DNA from: Methylobacter marinus A45
GTDB taxonomy: Bacteria > Pseudomonadota > Gammaproteobacteria > Methylococcales > Methylomonadaceae
Reading direction: 5' to 3'
NCBI RefSeq assembly: GCF_000383855.1
Contig: NZ_KB912877.1
Coordinates: 4,718,745 to 4,782,744, forward strand
DNA length: 64,000 nucleotides
Position numbers and translations under genes: made by a program. Below the pieces are notes generated by a model. The model had not been told where the DNA came from, did no database searches, and saw only the letters and a list, made by a program, of their open reading frames with translations. Positions 56,117 to 63,520 of this stretch are shown in pieces (the stretch's first letter is position 1; each line of letters begins with the position of its first letter).

Positions 56117-56395
56117 TCATCTCCTGTGCTCTAAAGTATGCGTCGTCAACTGGCTCAGCATGAAGCCGGCCGCCAGCGCGATGCCCATTGAGCTGATCGG
56201 GTGCTCGCGGATGTAGTCGCGGGCATCTTCCACAAGTTTCTCTTCCAGCTCTTTTAACTGCTCGCCTTTCTCGCCGAGCATCTCGGTAGCCTGACTGGTG
56301 GCGCTGGCAATTTTCTTGGCCGCCTCTTCCGCGGCGCTGGCGATTTTCTCGGCTGCCTCATCCGCGGTGCTTGATAATTTGTCTATAGTTTCCAT
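56117..56395 (-). CDS. DUF883/YqjD-like inner-membrane protein
   Basis: The 92-residue protein has a long amphipathic Ala/Glu/Lys helix (about 1-60) with an EEAAEKI/AEEAAKKI-type repeat. A C-terminal YIREHPISSMGIALAAGFML segment anchors in the membrane; this tail is the DUF883 hallmark. E. coli YqjD associates with ribosomes in stationary phase; whether that holds here is open. A close paralogue lies at 58864-59121. Confidence 0.9.
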   Translation of the reverse strand: METIDKLSSTADEAAEKIASAAEEAAKKIASATSQATEMLGEKGEQLKELEEKLVEDARDYIREHPISSMGIALAAGFMLSQLTTHTLEHRR

Positions 56396-56501
56396 AATGG
56401 TTACCTTCGTTGAGATTGTTTTAAGATCGCAAGAACCTTTAAAAAAACAGAACCTAACGGAACCTTAAGTGGATGTTTTGCGAACACAGTGCCGAGATTG
56501 A

Positions 56502-56822
56502 TTATCTACCTCTTGACTGCGCCTTCTCCAAAATAAGGTTGCCGTATTCATGCTCTTCCAGCTTGCCGGTTTTGCCGGCATCAACCATATCGAAATGCTT
56601 GAGCAAATCAGGATGATCGGCCAATTCATCCTTGGTTACATAGTGATCGCCATTTTTATCGACTTCCTGAAAAGTCGGATATTCCGTTACATCGCCTTCT
56701 TCCCCGGTAGCGCTCGTGCCGCCCATGCCTTCGGCCTGCGCCATCTGGGCGCCCCAGACCAGGCCGCCGCCGAGAACGAACGGTAACCACAATTTTTTCG
56801 TAGCAACATTAAGAATCTTCAT
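56502..56822 (-). CDS. Exported EF-hand protein
   Basis: The 106-residue protein has a signal peptide (FVLGGGLVWGAQMAQAE) and two EF-hand-like loops. One is DKNGDHYVTKDEL at about residues 55-67, a full Ca2+ loop. The other is DAGKTGKLEEHEY at about 81-93, which lacks the second acidic residue and may bind weakly. It is likely periplasmic and single-domain. An AGAGGTTAAT ribosome-binding site precedes the start. Confidence 0.85.
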   Translation of the reverse strand: MKILNVATKKLWLPFVLGGGLVWGAQMAQAEGMGGTSATGEEGDVTEYPTFQEVDKNGDHYVTKDELADHPDLLKHFDMVDAGKTGKLEEHEYGNLILEKAQSRGR

Positions 56823-56989
56823 ATTAACCTCTAACGATGGTTTAAACCGCGAAAATAAGACCGTCAGTTTTTTCCCCTGGCGATTGCCTGATTACTCAAA
56901 AGCAAATTGAAACGCCATGCTGGCTGGGTTGGCGCTTTATGCCCGGCTTATCCATGAATCCTGAAAGCGCTCAATCCGATACACTTCAA

Positions 56990-57424
56990 TTAACTCTGCA
57001 GCAGCCGGTTCAGCGCACGAATATTCTCTTGCTGTGAAGTCAGCAGTTTGGTCTCAATCAACGCACTGACATCCGAAGGGATATCAGGATCCTGCGCCGC
57101 TTGTTCATAATCTTCCAGGCCGTTTCTTTCTCCGGCCAGCAAGGCATTCAACATGGCATCCCTGCCCAGCATTTCGGCACCGCTCATCACCGTTTCCGAC
57201 CATGAACCCCATATGCCTGAATCACTGGTGGGCGTGCCGCCCATTTGTTGAATCTTTTCTTGCAGTTCGGAGACGGCAGAGGTGTGTTCTTCATAAATCG
57301 GCTCTAAATAGGCAATTTCCTTGCGCTGCGCCTCTTCTTCAAACTTTTCCAATGCCTGATGATAGGTCTCTGCCGCGGACAATTCATTCTTCAGTAATTT
57401 CTCGACTTTATCGATGTTTTGCAT
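56990..57424 (-). CDS. DUF2383 ferritin-like protein
   Basis: The 144-residue helical protein has VEKLLKNELSAAETYHQAL, EEHTSAVSELQEKI, GERNGLEDYEQAA and a final TSQQENIRALNRLL. The spaced Glu/His (EL..AETYH, EEHT, E..GLEDY, E..I) are arranged as in a ferritin-like diiron bundle of the DUF2383 type. It has no signal peptide. A GGAGGTTGGT ribosome-binding site precedes it. It lies 33 bp after the glycine-zipper stress-protein gene and is probably co-transcribed. Confidence 0.85.
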   Translation of the reverse strand: MQNIDKVEKLLKNELSAAETYHQALEKFEEEAQRKEIAYLEPIYEEHTSAVSELQEKIQQMGGTPTSDSGIWGSWSETVMSGAEMLGRDAMLNALLAGERNGLEDYEQAAQDPDIPSDVSALIETKLLTSQQENIRALNRLLQS

Positions 57425-57457
57425 ACCAACCTCCTCGGGTTTTTAAAACTAAATTCT

Positions 57458-57982
57458 TTAATGATGCGGCGCTTCAACCTCACCCGTTGTCGAGATATCT
57501 TCGGCATTGGCTTGCTCGAAAATGTCCTTGACCTGGGAGCGTGCCTCTGAGGTTTCCGTGTGGACGGAAATCAATGCATTGCCGCCCTGAATCCGGCCTT
57601 CATAGCGTTTGGCCTCATATTCAGGAATCCCCAGGCCGATCAAGGCGCCGGCCAGACCGCCGGTGGCGGCGCCCACGGCCGCGCCGCTCAAAGCGCCCAT
57701 GATAGGCCCGGCGGCAATCAACGGGCCAAGGCCAGGAATTGCCAGCGTGCCGATACCGACCAGCCAGCCTATGATGGCGCCGGTGCCGATGCCGACTGTG
57801 CCGCCGATAGCCGTGCCTTCCGGCGATTTGGTGTGTTTTTCATGACCGAATTCATGCTCGCTGGTTTTGTCCGGCAATAGCACGGAAATATCGTTATTAT
57901 CAAAACCAGCCGCTTTCAGCTGGCTGATGATATGTTCCACCTGGTCATTCGTTTGCGCGATACAAAAGACTGATTTGTTCAT
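57458..57982 (-). CDS. Glycine-zipper general-stress protein (YflT/DUF1269-like)
   Basis: The 174-residue protein has an N-terminal ferredoxin-like fold (FCIAQTNDQVEHIISQLKAAGF). Two hydrophobic, Gly/Ala-rich membrane-active segments follow (about 58-118), with GTAIGGTVGIGTGAIIGWLV and GALSGAAVGAATGGLAGALI. A C-terminal ALISVHTETSEARSQVKDI strand-helix repeats the N-terminal fold. This is the layout of YflT/GSP17M and DUF1269 proteins. An AAGGAGAATGTT site precedes the ATG. Confidence 0.85.
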   Translation of the reverse strand: MNKSVFCIAQTNDQVEHIISQLKAAGFDNNDISVLLPDKTSEHEFGHEKHTKSPEGTAIGGTVGIGTGAIIGWLVGIGTLAIPGLGPLIAAGPIMGALSGAAVGAATGGLAGALIGLGIPEYEAKRYEGRIQGGNALISVHTETSEARSQVKDIFEQANAEDISTTGEVEAPHH

Positions 57983-58003
57983 AACATTCTCCTTAACCCG
58001 CGA

Positions 58004-58402
58004 TTACTTGGCTTTGACTTCAAGTTGATTATCAACCTGACTCACGCCCGGCGTTTGCTGAGCGATGGCTTGCAGCCTGGTTTTTTCCGCTGCGCTATCG
58101 ACCGGGCCACGCAAGGATACCCTGCCGTTTCTCGTAATCACCTTGGCGTTGTGCGCGTTGACGGACAGCGATTCATCGTCGGTAATGGTTTTGCGGATAT
58201 TGGCCGTGATCTGGAGATCGCTCTCATTTTCGAGCTGGTCCTCAGGCGTTAAAGTCGCACCGCCCTCATCACGCACATTGCGTTCGGTGTTTTCAGCTGG
58301 GCTGCCGATTCTTTCGCGTTCGGTCGTTCCTTCGGCGCTGGCTAGACCGGTCATCAGCATTAAGCCCGCCGCCAGGGTCAGTAATGGTAGTCGTTTTGAC
58401 AT
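58004..58402 (-). CDS. Periplasmic BON-domain protein (OsmY-like)
   Basis: The 132-residue protein has a signal peptide ending GLASAEG, an acidic linker (about 25-62) and one BON domain (about 65-130), with TANIRKTITDDESLSVNAHN and the GRVSLRGPVDSAAEK core. It is likely an envelope stress protein of the OsmY type. It heads a short same-strand run (BON, glycine-zipper protein, DUF2383) with gaps of 21 and 33 bp, likely one operon. AAGGAGAATCACT precedes the start. Confidence 0.9.
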   Translation of the reverse strand: MSKRLPLLTLAAGLMLMTGLASAEGTTERERIGSPAENTERNVRDEGGATLTPEDQLENESDLQITANIRKTITDDESLSVNAHNAKVITRNGRVSLRGPVDSAAEKTRLQAIAQQTPGVSQVDNQLEVKAK

Positions 58403-58863
58403 AGTGATTCTCCTTAAAGAAAAATTGTAATTATTTTCAAGGCTTACCCTGCGCTCCTTGCCAACCTTATCCCTTTACTGAACAATACCCAATCACCTGA
58501 ACATAGCATTTGACGCTAACACATCAGCTGAGCCGCGTGCTGTTCCCGGCTCTGATATAAAGAGTCCGGGTACGATGTCAGGAGAAAAAGCATTGGCGAT
58601 GTCTTAATCGAATCAACGTACATTGATCCATTACCGGCATTACCTGTGATGACACTGCGTGTTTGCGCAGCGCCACCACCATTAACATAACCTGACGCGT
58701 TGTCGGCATGATTGTTAATTGATACCCTGGTCAAAAAGGACGCGAACCACTTAATCGGCCTTATGGCTCAGCGACAGCATCAGGTGCATAATCGCCCGGC
58801 TTCATCGCTTCCTTTTTGTTTTACGGATTACCGCTCTTTCTCGAAACATGCGGGCATGGCTTT
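58403..58863. other. Non-coding region
   Basis: No supported gene in 461 bp. A frame at 58516-58734 would have to start at TTG without a ribosome-binding site and has no family features. The left end should carry the promoter of the BON operon; no operator-like palindrome is seen. Confidence 0.5.
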
Positions 58864-59121
58864 CTAGCGATGGCCCATCAGACGGCTCAAGATGAAGCCG
58901 CTGCCCAAGGCTATGCCTAACGATGTTACCGGGTTTTCGCGGACATACTCACGCGCATGCTCCATCAACCGTTCCTGAGCATCTTTCATTTGCTCGCTTT
59001 TCTCGCTGATGGTTTCCGCGGCCTTGTGGCTTACCTCAGCGGCTCTTTCCACCGCTTCATGCGCGCCGGCTCTGACGCGTTCAACCGTTTCACCTGTACC
59101 GCCTGATTTTGTCGTTTCCAT
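58864..59121 (-). CDS. DUF883/YqjD-like inner-membrane protein, second copy
   Basis: The 85-residue protein has a helical, charged N-terminal part (VERAAEVSHKAAETISEKSE) and the DUF883 tail YVRENPVTSLGIALGSGFIL near the C-terminus. It is a paralogue of the gene at 56117-56395 but stands alone without YqjE/YqjK neighbours. The sequence before its ATG (GGAAACCATT) resembles the leaders of other genes in this island. Confidence 0.9.
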   Translation of the reverse strand: METTKSGGTGETVERVRAGAHEAVERAAEVSHKAAETISEKSEQMKDAQERLMEHAREYVRENPVTSLGIALGSGFILSRLMGHR

Positions 59122-59253
59122 AATGGTTTCCTATATCGATTAAAGTTATAAGATCATCAACGATCTCGAAAAAGTGCCCTCTATGCGACACATGCTATTG
59201 GCCCGATTCCGATCGCCGAAGTTCAGCGTTCAAAACCTTCTGGCGTAATCATC

Positions 59254-59331
59254 TCAATTAAAAATCAAATAAATGATGACCAGCACAAACACTGGTACAC
59301 CGAGTAACCATCCAAGCACATATTTGCCCAT
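59254..59331 (-). CDS. 25-residue micro-membrane protein
   Basis: A very short frame starting MGKYVLGWLLGVPVFVL and ending in IYLIFN forms one membrane helix. It has an excellent AGGAG ribosome-binding site seven bases before the ATG, and an operator-like palindrome lies 187 bp upstream. It is too short for most annotation pipelines. An overlapping longer frame on the same strand (59258-59533) lacks such a site and starts inside the palindrome. Function unknown; it resembles the micro-proteins at 45 kb in type, not in sequence. Confidence 0.75.
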   Translation of the reverse strand: MGKYVLGWLLGVPVFVLVIIYLIFN

Positions 59332-59517
59332 GATCTGTCTCCTCTAAACTGTTGCTCCTTAATGCCGGCATTTCGTCCACTGCATCCATCAGCGACTCAT
59401 CAACAAAAACGTCATAACGAAAAGCTGTCATCAAGGCTATTTTTTCCGTTGCTTCCTGCGTCATTTCTCTGTGATGCATGTTAACTAACATATTAAGAAT
59501 AAAATGCCCTACCGTCA

Positions 59518-59531
59518 GTACGATAACGCAC
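59518..59531 (+). promoter_or_regulatory. Palindromic operator-like site, copy 5
   Basis: GTACGATAACGCAC, preceded by GTCA and followed by ATAAGA, 187 bp upstream of the 25-residue membrane protein. Four of five arm pairs match. Confidence 0.65.
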
Positions 59532-59601
59532 ATAAGAGCATGAAGCGCGCCTCTTCATTACCGCGCGGCTGCCGCTGAATCCCTGCGCTGAATACAGCGG
59601 C

Positions 59602-60747
59602 TCAGGGACCGGTGTAGCTGATTCGGTAAATCGCCCCCCGCTTATCGTCTGAAACCAGCAGGGCGCCGTCCGGCGCGACGATGACATCAACCGGCCGTCC
59701 CCAGGCGGAATTGCCCTGCAGCCAACCTTCGGCGAAGGGTTCGTAAGTCACCGCGTCATTGTCGCCGAGCGTGACCATGCTGACCCGGTAGCCCAGCTTT
59801 GGACTGCGGTTCCAGGAACCGTGTTCGGCGATAAAAATACGGTTCCGGTACGGACTGGGAAACTGGCGTCCCGTATAAAAGCGCATGCCCAATGCCGCGA
59901 CATGAGGCCCGAGCTTTTGCGCCGGCGCAGTAAAATCGGAACAGGGATTGCGAAGGCCGAAAACCGGGTCGGGCAACTCGCCGGCATGGCAATGGGGATA
60001 TCCGAAATGCAGCCCCATCACGGGCGCATGATTGAGCTCGTCGGGTGGCGTATCGTTACCCAACAGATCGCGGCCGTTGTCGGTAAACCACAGTTCGTGC
60101 GTTTCCGGATGCCAATCGTAACCGACCGAGTTGCGTATGCCGCGCGCGAACACTTCGGCGCCGCCGCCGTTGCGGTCCATGCGGATGATGACGCCGTACC
60201 GGTCGGCTTCCGGCATGCAGATATTGCACGGCACGCCAATCGACACGTATAACTTGCCGTCGGGGCCGAAGTGCATGACGCGCAGGCCGTGATGCGCATA
60301 TTTGAGGCCGAGATCATAGATCACGACGGGCGGCATCGGCTGGTCGAGGTGCTTCTCGATATCATCGAAGCGCAATATGCGGCTGCGCTCGGCCACATAC
60401 AGGGAGCCATCCCTGAAGGCGACGCCGTGCGGGTCCTGCAGATCCCTGGCAATGACCCGCACTTCGCCTTTCCGGCCGCTGCGAACCGGGATGGCATAGA
60501 CCTTCCCCTGCTTGTAAGTGCCGATAAAAAGCGTGCCGTTGTCTCCGAACGCCAGTGTCCGCGCGCCGGGCACGTCGTCCTCATAGAGGGTAATGGAGAA
60601 GCCGGCCGGCAGCGCTATGCGCTCCAGTTTCGTGCCGGGCATCAGGGAGCAGGCATTCATTAACCCCAGCACCATGGCCATGCAAGCGTAAGCCATCTTC
60701 CTGGCAGGCCATGACCGTCTGTTGTATACGCCATGATGCCGCATCAT
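59602..60747 (-). CDS. PQQ-dependent sugar dehydrogenase-like lipoprotein
   Basis: The 381-residue protein has a lipoprotein-type signal (LGLMNAC). A six-bladed propeller of the soluble glucose dehydrogenase (GSDH/Asd) family follows, with HHGLRVMHFGPDGKLYVSIG (His base), RNSVGYDWHPETHELWFTDNGRD and FIAEHGSWNRS. It may oxidise a sugar in the periplasm; the substrate is unknown and PQQ binding is inferred from family. It is coupled (4-bp overlap) to a BON gene and is the last gene of a BON-ferritin-BON-dehydrogenase operon. Confidence 0.88.
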   Translation of the reverse strand: MMRHHGVYNRRSWPARKMAYACMAMVLGLMNACSLMPGTKLERIALPAGFSITLYEDDVPGARTLAFGDNGTLFIGTYKQGKVYAIPVRSGRKGEVRVIARDLQDPHGVAFRDGSLYVAERSRILRFDDIEKHLDQPMPPVVIYDLGLKYAHHGLRVMHFGPDGKLYVSIGVPCNICMPEADRYGVIIRMDRNGGGAEVFARGIRNSVGYDWHPETHELWFTDNGRDLLGNDTPPDELNHAPVMGLHFGYPHCHAGELPDPVFGLRNPCSDFTAPAQKLGPHVAALGMRFYTGRQFPSPYRNRIFIAEHGSWNRSPKLGYRVSMVTLGDNDAVTYEPFAEGWLQGNSAWGRPVDVIVAPDGALLVSDDKRGAIYRISYTGP

Positions 60748-61070
60748 GGCGCCTGCACCATAAGGTCGTTGTCCACGGACTCCACGCCGCGGGCCTGTTC
60801 GGCGATCGCTTCCGCCTGCCGTTTACCGGCCGCTGACGGCACCGCGCCGCTGAGCCGGATCGCGCCGAGATAGGCCTCGACCTGAACCGGCGCATCACCG
60901 ATTGCCTGATCGGCCAGCAAGGCGCCTTTGACCCTGGCGATCAGTTCCTGATCTTTTTGATATTCCTGCTCCTGGAAATACAGCCGGACCAGCTCGACAT
61001 ACCCGCAACCGGCAACTTGCGCTGACGCGGCTGACAGCGCAAACAGCGTTGCCGGGCGCGCCAGTTTCAT
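60744..61070 (-). CDS. BON-domain lipoprotein
   Basis: The 108-residue protein has a lipobox VAGC (C22) and a BON domain (about 40-107), with LIARVKGALLADQAIGDAPV and the AIRLSGAVPSAAGKRQAEAI core. It overlaps the ferritin-like gene upstream and the sugar dehydrogenase downstream by 4 bp each, so all three are translationally coupled. Confidence 0.88.
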   Translation of the reverse strand: MKLARPATLFALSAASAQVAGCGYVELVRLYFQEQEYQKDQELIARVKGALLADQAIGDAPVQVEAYLGAIRLSGAVPSAAGKRQAEAIAEQARGVESVDNDLMVQAP

Positions 61071-61618
61071 GAACTGACTTCCGCCAGGCGTCCCTGCAGC
61101 AGATCGGCCAGTTCGTCGGCATGCTCTTCTTCCACGGCCAGGATGTCCTCCAGCATGTTGCGCGTGGTCGGATCGCGGTCGCCCAGGTATTGAGTCATCT
61201 CGCGATAACTGTCGATGGCAATGCGTTCGGCCACCAGGTCTTCCTTGATCATATCGACCAGGGAGTTGCCCTCCACGTACTCCGCATGGCTGCGTCCGGA
61301 CAGGCTGTCCGGCGAAAAGTCGGGTTCGCCGCCCAACTGGACAATACGCCGCGCAATCTGGTCGGCATGGCCCTGTTCCTCATTGGCATGCACCAGGAAC
61401 TCGTCGGCGATGCCCTTGGACTGAATGCCCTGGGCCATGAAATAGTGGCGGCGGTAACGCAATACGCAGACCAGTTCCGTGGCCAGTGCGTCATTCAGCA
61501 GCTTGATGACCGTCTTGGCATCCGCCGCATAGCCGGCTGTTACGGCACCGTTGTCAATATGCTGGCGTGCCTGCGCGCGCAAGGTTTGGACATCGGTCAA
61601 ATGAGTTTTTTTTGACAT
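61067..61618 (-). CDS. Bacterioferritin/ferritin-like protein
   Basis: The 183-residue protein has a four-helix diiron bundle. TVIKLLNDALATELVCVLRY gives the first Glu, NEEQGHADQIARRI the ExxH, DLVAERIAIDSYREM the second Glu, and VEEEHADELADLL the last ExxH. It may store iron or detoxify peroxide. The start at 61618 has a GGGAGGGCGAT site; an in-frame extension to 61699 lacks support. It overlaps the BON gene downstream by 4 bp and lies 83 bp after another BON gene. Confidence 0.92.
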   Translation of the reverse strand: MSKKTHLTDVQTLRAQARQHIDNGAVTAGYAADAKTVIKLLNDALATELVCVLRYRRHYFMAQGIQSKGIADEFLVHANEEQGHADQIARRIVQLGGEPDFSPDSLSGRSHAEYVEGNSLVDMIKEDLVAERIAIDSYREMTQYLGDRDPTTRNMLEDILAVEEEHADELADLLQGRLAEVSS

Positions 61619-61701
61619 ATCGCCCTCCCTGAGAGGCAAAATCGTCTGTTGGTTGAAAATCCGCGGCCACCGCTTTAGCAGTGGCCCGCAGTCTGACAAG
61701 C

Positions 61702-62055
61702 CTATCTATAGCGGCTTTGTTTTACCTGCATATTATTTTGCACCGACCTGACGCCTTCGACCCGTTGAGCCACCTCAACCGCCCGGGTGATATCTTCCTC
61801 GGATGCCACAAAACCGCTTAATTGCACGTCGCCCTGATAGGTTTCCACATTGATTTCAGCAGCACTCAGGCCGGGCTCGTTAAAGATGGCCGCCTTTACC
61901 TTGGTGGTAATCATACTGTCGTCAATGTAGGCGCCGGGAGTTTGGCTTGATTCAGCCCGGGTATCCGAGACTTCATCCGTGGACGCACAACCGGTTACCC
62001 AGGTCAACAACAGCGCTAGAAAAAATGCTGAACAGTATTTGGTAAGTTGTTTCAT
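61702..62055 (-). CDS. BON-domain lipoprotein
   Basis: The 117-residue protein has a lipobox VTGC (C23), a short Ser/Thr linker and a BON domain (about 45-115), with MITTKVKAAIFNEPGLSAAEI and the GDVQLSGFVASEEDI core. It heads the operon with the ferritin-like gene. An operator-like palindrome lies 406 bp upstream of its start. Confidence 0.9.
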   Translation of the reverse strand: MKQLTKYCSAFFLALLLTWVTGCASTDEVSDTRAESSQTPGAYIDDSMITTKVKAAIFNEPGLSAAEINVETYQGDVQLSGFVASEEDITRAVEVAQRVEGVRSVQNNMQVKQSRYR

Positions 62056-62562
62056 AGCTAATTCTCCAGATGAATAATAAAGTGATGACGGGCAATTCGA
62101 TCATGATTGATACCCGGATATTAGATGGCACACACCCTCGCAGCGAAACGGCAATGCGTCAGGCTGACCTCGCTGTTACTGACACGGTTAACCCATGCCA
62201 TCCAGCCAGGAACAATCACAAAATAACCTCATCCTTCTGTTCCCCTTACCGCCGTGGGCCTGCATGAACGCAGGCAGTGGAACAGTGACCGGGAGCCGCG
62301 GTAGAGGCAGACAATGCTCAGGTTATTTCATGCCTGTTCCTTGACAAAAAAGCCATACCAGAAAAGATCAGTTATTTCGGCAGACAATCAGGCTCTGTCG
62401 CAAAGACTGGCTGTAATGCATGACCTAGAATAAATCTAGGTTTAAAATCAGCCGACGTCCGTACGGTGTCGAACATAAGTGACTTTTCGCTCATTATTTC
62501 GTCTGGCGGGAGGGGGGGGGGCCAGGAAGAAGCCTTTTGACGGGCGGGATTGTTTGCCTGCT
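62056..62562. other. Non-coding region with an operator-like site
   Basis: No supported gene in 507 bp. It holds an operator-like palindrome (62461-62474) and a run of nine or more G near 62511-62521. The promoter of the BON-ferritin operon should lie at its left end. Confidence 0.55.
62461..62474 (+). promoter_or_regulatory. Palindromic operator-like site, copy 6
   Basis: GTACGGTGTCGAAC, followed by ATAAGT, 406 bp upstream of the BON-ferritin operon. Four of five arm pairs match, and the left flank (GTCC) also fits the other copies. Confidence 0.68.
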
Positions 62563-63033
62563 TTACTCGCCTGTTTCTTTGCCGGCCTTGCTTGACGGGC
62601 TCTGCCTGATCGGTTCAGTCGCCTCAATCCTGACCTTGCCGACGCCGTCTTCCTTGATATCGAGCTTTTTCGCCGCCTCCCTGGACAGATCGATCACCCG
62701 ATCCTTCGCATAAGGTCCGCGATCGGTAATTTCGACCTCGACCTTTTTCCTGTTCTCGAGATTAGTCACTTCAACCTCGGTCCCTAGCGGCAGGCTGGGG
62801 TGGGCGGCGGTCATTTTTCCCTGATCGAAAATCTCGCCGCTGGCGGTCTCCCGGCCATGAAACCCGGGGCCATACCAGGAGGCCTCGCCAACTTCCTGGT
62901 AGGTCGACCGGGGCGCGTCCTGATTTTTTTGGCCTTGGCCGTCCGTCTCTTCCCTGGCGCACCCGGACAATGCCAGACTGCAGATCAGCACGGCCTGCAA
63001 GCCGTGATAAAAAAACTTTCCGGGCTTAAACAT
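62563..63033 (-). CDS. RlpA-like septal ring lytic transglycosylase/lipoprotein
   Basis: The 156-residue protein has a lipobox LSGC and a double-psi beta-barrel (about 45-135), with the RlpA hallmarks GEASWYGPGFHGRETASGEIFD, MTAAHPSLPLGTEVEVTNL and DRGPYAKDRVIDLS. The catalytic Asp of DPBB lytic enzymes is in ITDRGP. RlpA digests denuded glycan strands at septa; the SPOR domain of longer versions is missing here. I chose the ATG nine bases after an AGGA; a second ATG lies 6 bp upstream. Confidence 0.9.
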   Translation of the reverse strand: MFKPGKFFYHGLQAVLICSLALSGCAREETDGQGQKNQDAPRSTYQEVGEASWYGPGFHGRETASGEIFDQGKMTAAHPSLPLGTEVEVTNLENRKKVEVEITDRGPYAKDRVIDLSREAAKKLDIKEDGVGKVRIEATEPIRQSPSSKAGKETGE

Positions 63034-63039
63034 GGTCAT

Positions 63040-63520
63040 CCTGCTATTTGAAAAATCACTGTCAGGACTTACGCAGCTTGCTTGTTCAACCGTCGAGACA
63101 AGCGGTTCTAAAACCTGTTGGGGCGACTTTATTTATGCCCTTTAGGGTAGTCGCCCATTTCAGACCCAAGAGGCGACTGCCAACAGTAAGCGCTTTAGGC
63201 GAAGTCGTCCCCACGGGTTTGCGTAAGTCCTGACTGTTAACTTTAATGAATTTTTAGCCGGAAAAAGATATCTGAAGTTTGAAATGAGGTCTGTACGGTG
63301 TCGAACAGATAATCGTTCATTGAACCTTGGTTTTCTAACAGGCTCTACAGGTTGAAATGGGTTTTTACTTGAGTCCGAGCACCCGGAATTACGCTTGGAT
63401 TTTTTGCAGTTACCTTAAAAAATCCTTAATAAATCATAGCATTAAGTATTCTTGCTTATTGTTCTCAACTGATAGCTAACGGACAATGCCCCGCAATTTT
63501 AACAGAGACCGAATTACATT
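63040..63520. other. Divergent intergenic region between the RlpA-like gene and the Crp-type gene
   Basis: No supported gene. It holds a hairpin block at about 63117-63215 with GGGGCGACTTTATTTATGCC and TAGGGTAGTCGCCC parts, and an operator-like palindrome at 63293-63306. Promoters for both flanking genes should lie here. Confidence 0.6.
63293..63306 (+). promoter_or_regulatory. Palindromic operator-like site, copy 7
   Basis: GTACGGTGTCGAAC, identical to copy 6, followed by AGATAA. It lies 215 bp upstream of the Crp-type regulator and 260 bp upstream of the RlpA-like gene, so it could support autoregulation. Confidence 0.65.

Noticed and set aside
56471-56487. A GCGAACACAGT stretch resembling half of the shared palindrome
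   Set aside because: Only one half-site fits; the left arm does not match, so it was not counted.
58516-58734. A 72-residue minus-strand frame
   Set aside because: Needs a TTG start without a ribosome-binding site and shows no domain.
59258-59533. A 91-residue minus-strand frame
   Set aside because: Starts inside the palindrome at 59518, has no ribosome-binding site, and overlaps a short frame on the same strand that has a strong one.
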